Below, in pieces: positions 56,600-64,000 of a stretch of 64,000 nucleotides of DNA. A program made the position numbers and the translations under genes. Numbering within the stretch: the stretch's first letter is position 1; every line of letters starts with the position of its first letter. This DNA is from Pachypanchax playfairii. Taxonomy: Eukaryota; Chordata; Actinopteri; Cyprinodontiformes; Aplocheilidae. The notes below the pieces were generated by a model. That model had not been told where the DNA came from. It searched no databases and worked only from the letters and a program-made list of their open reading frames with translations. The stretch lies in the NCBI GenBank assembly GCA_006937955.1, contig SSNP01000152.1, positions 246,538 to 310,537 of the forward strand. The letters run 5' to 3'.

Positions 56600-57502
56600 A
56601 GAGGCCCTTCCATTAAAAACGGTTTTTCTGAGGTTTCTGTTGAATATTTTAGTTCCACAGGTGTTCTTACCTTCATAGTGGGTGTGAAAACAGGTCAACA
56701 ACTTCTCTTTCAGTTTTAATCTCTCAAACTACGCAGGTGGTGATAACACCCGAGTTCTCCCGAGTCCGAATGGCCTGTATCTGTTTCATCACAACTCCTT
56801 TGTTCGTTAGTATTCGGCAGCTCCTGCTGCAGCTACTTCAAAAGCAAATTTCCTGTTTAAATGTAAGTTAACTGATTGTTGCTATTGGGCTTATATTTAA
56901 TATGTTTCTTTTTTTGTTTTATTTAAATCCAAAGCAGTTATACGGTTGGTTAGTTGCTTTGTAGTTGCAGCTTCATTGGTTAGAAGGTATTAACTCCCTT
57001 GCACATTTATTTTATTTTTATTAACATTACTAGCTCCATGGGCGATGGGTAGGACGTAAACAGTGTGCAAGCAGGCAGCCGCGGTCACATGAGTTAAGTC
57101 TGTTTCAGTGTCCTCGTAAACAAGACGCTTCCTCTACCTGCCTCGGTAAGCAAGATGCTTCGCCTACCAAGGCACTGTGTCGGTAGACAAGGTTCCTTGA
57201 CATTGAGAAACACCCTACGTCTGATGTTGCCATGCACAGTGGGGCAGGAAACAGTATTCCTTGCTCTTATAGGCTAGTTTGTTAGCCAATGTGAGTCCAG
57301 CAAATTTGAATAATTAATATTAATGAGTTGCTGCCGAAGCCTAACAGAAGGAGCTGGAACCAGCCGAATTTTGATGCAGACTGATTGAAAGGTCTGTTAA
57401 TCAGTGTTTCCTAACGTTTTTTTAGATTTTAAATGTTTTATATTACTAGTTAATACTTAAGAAATAACCACAAAGTCATGAAATTTGTATGAAATGGCCT
57501 CT
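56600..57502 (-). mobile_element. TTAA-flanked MITE, copy E, with inserted or replaced centre
   Basis: TTAA flanks at 56596-56599 and 57503-57506. Both outer parts match the family, but 56825-57212 (TGCTGCAGCTACTTC... to GAAACACCC) is foreign to it and includes the AAGACGCTTCCTCTACCTGC and AAGATGCTTCGCCTACCAAG pair of similar motifs. About 80 bp of the family centre are absent, so the change involved loss as well as insertion. Confidence 0.75.
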
Positions 57503-57506
57503 TTAA

Positions 57507-59240
57507 GTCTGGTACTTTATGAGTCCTTGGAACTGTTAATGGAGAAGAGTGTGTGTGTGTGTGGGGGAGGGGTAGGGTTGGGGGGGGGCTTCACGCTGCT
57601 CACAGGTGTGTTTGGGCCAACTAATACATTGTGAGTATTTAAGTATTTTAGGTTGGGATTCTGTACATAAAGACCTTGGTAGTCTAAAGATAAGCAGTGT
57701 TGAAGAACATCAACTAACTTCCAGTTAGTGAACAGTCAGGTGTGTTAACTTGGTGGTTAATTCAAAGCTAAATCCGGCACTACTAGATTAGAAGTGCTGC
57801 GGTGGCGCAAGTGAAAAACAGTCTCAGCAGCACTCCTTTATTGATTTTGATCAGAAATGTTTAATTTGTTCAGAGCTACTCTACACATTGTTGCTTTGTT
57901 TTACTTTGTTTCACTATAGGGAGACGCCGAATCAGCATTTTTTTCTGATACCTAATTATGTGTATCAGTTTCCACTGTGGAGCAGAGGGAGGCTGACAGT
58001 ATTGTCACTGAAAACTGTTTATAGGACCAACATCGATCTTGCAGACTAATTCTCATTCCACAAGAACCTCCCGGATACAATGCTCCCTCCCTACATAAAT
58101 CTTTGATCTTTGTAATGCTGATCCACAGCTGTCATGGCCACCCATTGCTGTCAGCTGCCAACCACTAACCCTGTACACATTCACATGTAATGAATGTTCA
58201 CTGCACTCACAGCAAAGAAAGCTTCTGTCAGACAAAGTCAATAACATTGATTTTGTCATTACGTTAGTTTCTTGCCAATGGGTGGGATATGCTTCTAAAA
58301 ACAATGAACCTTTTGTGATTTAATGTCACGGAGTAAGAAAAACAGGGATCTACTGCATGAAAAGGCTAAATTTGCAAAAACTGTACAACTGGGTCTTGGT
58401 GGAATTTTGAAGTTCTTAAAGTGATGAGATGTTAGCCTAAAAGTCAATATCATATGTATAAAAATGGACCAGGTGTTGCCTACTTCTGCCTTTGTTCAAA
58501 AATTAGGCCACAATATTTTGTTTATTGTAATGGTTCTGTGAGGACAACACAGATGGAGTTAGAGCGCAAGAAGACCCACATGAAAGTATAGGGTTGGAGA
58601 CTGCAGTGACAAAGTACAGTGCTGTTGGAAACATGTGAGGCACAGGTAAAACACAGTTGGAATATCAAAATGCTGAGAGCTAAAAAATGTAGAGTTACCC
58701 TTCCTTTCTACCGGACGAGTAACAGACGTGTAACGTTAGTGAAGCACAATACGCAGCTAATAGCCGCCATTAAAGTCAATGGGATCGTTTCCACCGGGCA
58801 CGAAGCAATGTGAATCGGACGAGTCTCAGAGGCGTAGGGTCGCGCCCTTTATGCAGCAGTTTTATTTTTTAAACACTACACTTCTACAACGCATCAAGCT
58901 CAGCAGTTTAGTTTGGACCACACAGGAAATCCGGTGTTCATGAAACGTAAAATACCCGGACATTTCAAAATAAAAGGACATGAAGATTTCCCTTTGTGAG
59001 ACGACAAAAAATTACATGACCTGGGTTTGAAGTCCATAAGTGGTCGGAAAATAAGCCACATACATTCTAGATAAATGTTGTCGTTTTTCTCCCTGCTTTT
59101 TGTGTGTACTGATGAAATCACATCTCCCAGGATCAGCTGGATGGAATGCTTTACGTGAGTGATACGCGTCTGAAACGCTCCCGGTGGGAAGGGAAGCACG
59201 GCTAATTTCGAGAGCAAAATGCTACGCACCGCTGACGCGT
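57507..59240. other. noncoding, one CpG-richer repeat-like stretch
   Basis: GT run at 57550-57562. From about 58685 to 59240 base composition rises in CpG, with segments such as ACGCATCAAGCTCAGCAG, reminiscent of a transposon or LTR terminus, but no end could be set. Nothing coding is supported. Confidence 0.35.
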
Positions 59241-59244
59241 CCAG

Positions 59245-59250
59245 TATAAA
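59245..59250 (+). promoter_or_regulatory. TATA box of the small WxxW-tail gene
   Basis: CCAGTATAAATGAGGGG: a TATAAA 76 bases before the candidate start codon, suitable for a start site near 59275 and a ~50-base leader. Confidence 0.5.
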
Positions 59251-59325
59251 TGAGGGGTTAAGAGTACTCAGCCCACAGCATTTCACGTACCTCAGTGGAC
59301 AGTCTCAACCTTTCCCAGTGTCAAG

Positions 59326-59933
59326 ATGAGTTACCGAAGGAGTATACAATGTTCATGGCAGTCAAATGTAATGTTTGGCACTTTTAGAAGGACAGCAAAC
59401 CTGGTGGGTCCATGTTTTGGTAAGATCATTCTGCTATGTTGGAGAGTTTAGGCAAAAACACAAAAAATTAGGCCTTGGTTGCAAAAATAAAGATTTGAAG
59501 CTCCAGTCATAATGACCCACCCTAAAAAACATGTTTTGGACACTTTCTACAGTATTTTCACTGTCATGGTCTCGCTAAAGCATTAGACACTGTAAAACTT
59601 TGAGTTTAAGGAGGTTATTAAAGCTGCTTTTTAGGAGTTTCAACATGCTTTTAGTAACATTGAATACTTTATTTGTACTCGGCAAATTTTTTTTATCTGT
59701 CTAATCCTTAGACACTGACTTAATTATGTAAGTAACATGAAACGTAAAAAAAAAACTTGTTTGAAACAAATATTGGTACTGTGACATTAAATAATCCACA
59801 AATGTACAAACTTACTTTGTACCTTTCTTTCTGTTATGATACTATTCAAGGCTTCATCTGTCGTAATAAGGACCAGAGATTTTACCACTGCAGGGACTAC
59901 AAAGTCCGCTTCAGATGCCCCTGTAGGTTTTGA
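59326..59933 (+). CDS. candidate small two-exon gene or pseudogene with WxxW-domain tail
   Basis: Exon 1 is 59326-59419 (donor TTTTG|GTAAGA), exon 2 59851-59933 (acceptor ACTATTCAAG), joined in phase 1. The product has 58 residues, MSYRRSIQCSW... to a second exon reading GFICRNKDQRFYHCRDYKVRF and CPCRF. The CRNKDQ...C.DYKVRFxC pattern is the end of the WxxW domain found in mucins and CILP-type extracellular proteins, where the cysteines form disulfides. The WxxW beginning of that domain is missing and no signal peptide is seen, so it is probably a broken copy of a larger gene. However, a TATA box, splice sites, and a polyA signal at 60171 are all in place, so transcription is possible. Confidence 0.4.
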
Positions 59934-60170
59934 GCCATGAATCTCCTGCTGCCAAGGACCAGAAAGAAGAAATATGTTTCAAATTTTATGTTGTTTCAGC
60001 AATACTTTCTTCCCCAAATGTAGTACATACCTTAAATATCCTCTGCTACAGGTTCTGTCATTTATGACAAGGGCCTCTTCCACTAAATGTGTTGTGTTTG
60101 AAAGGCTTAATGTACTTTAGCTTTCAAGGGATTGTGGATCTTTTTCTAATTTTTGTGAAAAATTACCAGC

Positions 60171-60176
60171 AATAAA
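60171..60176 (+). terminator. polyadenylation signal AATAAA
   Basis: AATAAA, 238 bases after the stop of the small two-exon candidate gene, repeated as AATAAAA right after. Confidence 0.45.
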
Positions 60177-60622
60177 AATAAAAGCAAAATGTTTGACTTT
60201 TTGGCTTTTTTTCTAATTAGCATTCAAAAACAAAACAAATGAACAATTGCTTTCCATACATTTAGATATAAACTCAGGTACAGAAAGGTACAGCTCTATC
60301 CTCGTTAGCTACAAGTGCAATATGAAAGTTCTTATTTATGTTCTCTTATTGCATCGGCAACAAAACTGTGTTCATATCATCATAATTGTGGAAACTCAAT
60401 ATTGTTTTTAACAGCTTCACACAAAAATAAAAAGATGAATGAAATATATATTTTATTCTTACTACCCAGTATATCTTTACTTTTAAGTTCAGAGGTCTTC
60501 TGATTTGTTTGCAGTAATTTAAAGAGGCCTTTTTATACTGGAAAAACAGAGGAGGCTCAGCAGGACCTCTTAGTTTAATGAATTAGGTGGCTTTTATGTC
60601 AGCAAGTTTCACCCAATGGAAT
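60177..60622. other. noncoding, no feature recognised
   Basis: Nothing supported; a short AAAGAGGCC-like word at 60521-60529 may be a remnant of the TTAA MITE family. Confidence 0.35.
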
Positions 60623-60626
60623 TTAA

Positions 60627-62117
60627 AGAGGCCATTTCACACAAATTTCAGGACTTTGTGGTTATTTCTGAAGTATTAACCTGTAATATGAAACATTTTC
60701 TGTCTAAAAAACATCAGGAAACACTGATTAACAGACCTTTCAATCAGTGGCGGCTGGTGACATATTTTTTTAGTGGGGCTGCATAAATCCAATTAAGTAA
60801 CGATCAATAAAACATTTGTAAAGATGAGTTAATGTAAACCCTGTATAAAAATACATTTTCATCTTCAGTTAAATATTTAACAAAGACTTTATTTAAATGT
60901 AAAATAAAAAATAATAATCACCAGAACAGGTTAATCTAGTCAGCCAAACAGACAATTTTTGTGTATTAACATGTTGTATTTTAAGTAATATTTAATATAA
61001 TATAAACATTAAATATGTTTGATAAATTTAATTGTCCAGTACTGGATAAACCTCCACAGTTGTGTCCAGTGTGTCTCAGGAAACCTCCCACTGTGCTGTA
61101 GAAACTGTTCTCCATGCATCAGGTCACACTGACGAGATGCTGAATGAAGACAAATCACTCCTCAATGTGCAGCAGGACGGTGTCACACACCTTCATTATA
61201 ATAAAGTTACAGGCAGCCATCTACTAGTCATAATTTTAAACTTCCTAACAACTTTTTTTTCTTTGCAGACTTCTCTATCACTGGGTTTAACAAGTTTCCC
61301 TTCTGTTCAGTTTTATTCTACCAAAAAACAAAAAGAAAACATTGTTCTTACTTTCATTATCCATGTGTCTCCTGGTGTTCTCTTCTTTATATTTTCGCAC
61401 AGAGGGCCCTCCTGAGGGCGCTTTCTCCAGCACCTCAGAGCTGAACAAGACGTATAAGAAGTGAGGAAGCAATTTCTGTCTTTCGGAAATCATTTATACA
61501 ATCTTCTCAGTGTATAAATATACATATGAGTGTTTTTTCAACTCTAAATACATGTAATTAAAAAAAAAAAGATATATTTCTTATTTGTTGCCATATCATG
61601 TTTTTGATAGGGAGGGCGGCACCCTAGCGCCCTCTGTTGGCCAGCCGCTGCTGCTTTCAATCTATCTGTGTCAAGATTCGGCTGGTTCTGTCAGGCTTCA
61701 GCCAGCAACTCATTAATATTCATTATTCAAATTTGCTGGACTCTGATTGGCTAACAAACTAGCCTATGAGAGCAAGGTATACTGTTTTCTGCCCCGCTGC
61801 GCATGGCAACAGCACACATAGTCTCTTCCTGTTTGCTATGTCTTATGCTACAGCTTTTAGCCAGCAGCATGCTAGGTGTGGTTTCAACTGCGGGAGCTGC
61901 CGAATACTAACGAACAAAGGAGTTGTGATGAAACAGATACAGGCCGTTCGAACTCGGTAGAACTCGGGTGTTATCACCACCTGCGTAGTTTGAGAGATAC
62001 AAACTGAAAGAGAAGTTGTTGACCTGTTTTCACACCCACTATGAAGGTAAAAACACCTGTGGAGCTAAAATATTCAACAGAAACCTCAGAAAAACTATTT
62101 TTAATGGAATGGCCTCT
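60627..62117 (+). mobile_element. TTAA-flanked MITE, copy F, interrupted by a hAT
   Basis: Left TTAA at 60623-60626, right flank GTAA at 62118-62121. The family sequence runs 60627-60744, breaks for the hAT insertion, and resumes at 61662. The ATGAAG|GTAAAA junction is near 62041. Confidence 0.8.
60745..61653. mobile_element. hAT element, non-autonomous, perfect 8-bp duplication
   Basis: The left end CAGTGGCGGCTGG and right end (reverse strand) CAGCAGCGGCTGG differ at two positions. The 8-mer ctttcaat flanks both sides (60737-60744 and 61654-61661), and removal of element plus one copy restores the uninterrupted MITE. 909 bp, no transposase. The 117-aa frame at 61062 has no domain. Confidence 0.92.
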
Positions 62118-62129
62118 GTAAGCAATAAG

Positions 62130-62900
62130 CACCTTTCAAGATCCACTGCAGTTTGCTTATCACCGTGAGGTTGGAGTTGAAGACACCATCATACACCTGC
62201 TTCAACAAACCCACTGTCATCTGGACAAAGCAGGCAGCACTGTGAGGATGATGTTCTTTGATTTCTCCAGAGTATTTAACACAATTCAACATGTTTTACT
62301 GTATCAAAAACTCCACAAGACACAGGTGGAGGCCTTAAAAAACACCTGGATTAAGGACTAACTGACAAACAGATCACAGTTTATGAGACTGAAGGATTAT
62401 GTGTCTGACCAGGTGATCAGCAGCATAGGAGCACCACAGGGGACTGTACTCCCACCATTCCTTTTCACTCTGTACACCTCAGACTTTCAGTACAGGCCAG
62501 AGTCCTGTCATCTACAGAAATACTCTGATGGCTCTGCGGTTGTTGGTTGGATCAGACACTGAGTACAGAGAACTTGTGGACCGCTTTGTGTCCTGGTGTG
62601 GAAACAATCATCTCATCTTTAATGTTAACAAGACAAAGGAGGTGATTGTGGATTTATGGAGGTGCAGCAACATGCCAAAACCCATTTTCATCATAAACAG
62701 AGCAGACAGGACTTCTTGAGGAAGACCTTCTATAAGTCTGTTGTGGAGAGTGTGATCACACCTGCAGTCACCTGTTGAGGAGCAGAATAAGAGCAAGTGA
62801 TGTAAAGAGGTTGAACAAACTGATGAAGGAGGCTGTTTCTCCATCCCAGCTCTTCTGCAGGACAAGTACTCCCTACTGAGTGTGCCTATCTCCAGCTGCA
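62130..62900 (+). pseudogene. L2-like LINE reverse transcriptase fragment
   Basis: Reading with stops: FAYHREVGVEDTIIHLLQQ, MMFFDFSRVFNTIQHVLLYQ (RT motif A), SIGAPQGTVLPPFLFTLYTS (motif B) and LQKYSDGSAVVG, where the catalytic Y-x-D-D reads YSDG. Later blocks, KTKEVIVDLWRCSN and FYKSVVESVITPAVTC, complete the palm and thumb. In-frame stops at several points and a lost catalytic Asp make it dead. Confidence 0.75.
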
Positions 62901-62904
62901 GGTG

Positions 62905-63185
62905 GAGCTAGGCACATATGAGTGGAGACAGTTTTTTAACAAACTGGTGGTATTCAGGGAGCCTATGGTTCATATTTACCTTGTTAAAGTCACTAAGGAC
63001 AATAAATGGAGAGTCTGGAAATGTCCACTCTGCACGTAGCATCTGGTTGGTGAGTGTGTGCTGCACCTCCTGCACGTTGGCATGGGGTGAGATGTAAACA
63101 CAGACCAGAATGTATGAAGCAAACTCATTTGGGAAATAAAATGGATAAATAAAACTCCAAAACATCAGGGGTACAAGGCACATCA
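62905..63185 (-). pseudogene. LINE endonuclease-domain fragment, opposite strand
   Basis: The minus-strand frame includes FASYILVCVYISPHANVQEV, AEWTFPDSPFIVLSDFNKVN and LPEYHQFVK, the C-terminal part of an APE-type LINE endonuclease; SDFN corresponds to the GDFN catalytic motif with Gly replaced by Ser. It faces the RT fragment on its left, so the two come from separate insertions or from one that was inverted. Confidence 0.7.
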
Positions 63186-63474
63186 GGCAACAGTAGGATC
63201 TGACAAAGAATGAATAAAACCAGGAACTATATGTACATATTGAGAGATGCTGATAAGATGACAGACTGCAGCTGGAAACTAACTGAAAGTAATGCAGGAG
63301 AATAACGCAAAAATCAAATAAATACTTGAGCTAAAATGACGAAGCAACAAGACAAACAAAACTCAAAGTCACAAGTAAGAGCAAAGATTTACTATTTTTA
63401 CTTGTTAAAGAGTTTTTCACTTAATGCTGAAAAAGATTTTTGCATTTTAACTGAGGGTGAAGCCTGTAAGCAGA

Positions 63475-63640
63475 GTTGGGAGTAATACGTTACAAAAGTA
63501 ACTAATTATTACTGTAATGCATTACATTTTGCTGTAACGCAGTAATGTAAGGCATTACGGGGGAAAAAATGTAATATTTTACTCGGTACAATGTCAGTAA
63601 CGTGCGTTATAATGCATTTTTAACCCGAAATGGAGTAGTG
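63475..63640. repeat. hAT-like terminus with GTTAC/GTAAC motifs
   Basis: AGAGTTGGGAGTAATACGTT followed by alternating GTAA/TTAC words resembles the end of a common fish DNA transposon. Only one end is present. Confidence 0.45.
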
Positions 63641-63671
63641 GGTTTTCTCTTTTTTTTTTAATAGATATATA

Positions 63672-64000
63672 CACTCGCCGGCCACTTTATTAGGTACACC
63701 TGTCCAACTGCTCGTTAACACTTAATTTCTAATCAGCCAATCACATGGCGGCAACTCAGTGCATTTAGGCATGTACACATGGTCAAGACAATCTCCTGCA
63801 GTTCAAACCGAGCATCAGTATGGGGAAGAAAGGTGATTTGAGTGACTTTGAACATGGCATGGTTGTTGGTGCCAGAATGGCTGGTCTGAGTATTTCAGAA
63901 ACTGCTGATCTACTGGGATTTTCACGCACAACCATCTCTAGGGTTTACAGAGAATGGTCCGAAAAAGAAAAAATATCCAGTGAGCGGCAGTTCTGTGGGC
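63672..64000 (+). mobile_element. Tc1-like transposon, same family as 54881, cut by window end
   Basis: Begins after TA (63670-63671) with CACTCGCCGGCCACTTTATT and GGTACACCTGTCC. The leader to the ATG is almost the same as that of the copy at 54881-56098. Confidence 0.88.
63820..64000 (+). CDS. Tc1-like transposase, N-terminal part (runs off the window)
   Basis: 60 codons from ATG at 63820, MGKKGDLSDFEHGMVVGARM and onward, with one difference from the copy at 54913 in the part seen (His for Arg at residue 12). It includes the first helix-turn-helix (ETADLLGFSRTTISRVYREW). The catalytic core lies beyond 64000. No disruption so far. Confidence 0.85.
   Translation, partial: MGKKGDLSDFEHGMVVGARMAGLSISETADLLGFSRTTISRVYREWSEKEKISSERQFCG

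Noticed and set aside
61062..61415. 117-aa frame
   Set aside because: Lies inside a non-autonomous hAT with no similarity to transposases or other domains.

Overview
The window is nuclear DNA of a teleost fish. Evidence: two adjacent single-copy vertebrate genes with split coding exons (vsnl1 and rad51ap2), AT-rich introns, and a dense load of fish-type transposons (Tc1, hAT, Rex3, L2-like LINEs, DIRS, TTAA-flanked MITEs, tRNA-derived SINEs). The species cannot be named from sequence alone; a percomorph is plausible. There is one 10-N gap (48227-48236).

Layout. 1-15.2 kb: 5' part of vsnl1 on the minus strand. The first coding exon is 4469-4630 and a probable noncoding first exon is near 14777-15150; the rest is intron filled with hAT, LINE and MITE relics. 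15.15-15.38 kb: short CpG-richer gap with an E2F-like site, a likely shared promoter. 15.4-24.0 kb: rad51ap2 on the plus strand. I rebuilt it as four coding exons (1,066 codons) joined only by phase-1 introns and ending in the RAD51-binding motif; its introns hold a hAT MITE, a TTAA MITE and a solo LTR. The head-to-head vsnl1/rad51ap2 order matches the human 2p24 neighbourhood, to my knowledge.

24.4-35 kb: transposon block (a TIR element, 5'-truncated Rex3, L2-like fragment, a SINE, and two partial DIRS tyrosine-recombinase retrotransposons). 35.2-37.3 kb: a single-exon, 665-aa coiled-coil gene (minus strand) built from about five 85-aa repeats, with its own TATA box and CRE-like site. 37.5-47 kb: more DNA transposons, including a Tc1 inserted inside a SANT-coding relic. 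47.1-49.4 kb: a 1,127-bp block repeated on both sides of the N gap, almost certainly an assembly artefact. 49.1-51.3 kb: stacked TTAA elements followed by the most unusual object here, a ~0.86-kb unit with imperfect inverted ends and two inward-facing first exons, one a THAP domain, the other the N-terminal part of a SWIM/YqaJ-type protein. 52-56 kb: a deleted Tc1, a LINE RT fragment, and a Tc1-like element with an intact 346-aa transposase. 59.2-60.2 kb: a small two-exon candidate gene or pseudogene ending in a WxxW-domain tail. 60.6-64 kb: a nested hAT-in-MITE, LINE fragments, and a second copy of the intact Tc1-like family cut by the window end.

Only vsnl1, rad51ap2 and probably the coiled-coil gene look like host genes. 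Nearly everything else is mobile DNA. All protein family calls are from reading translations; no database search was run.
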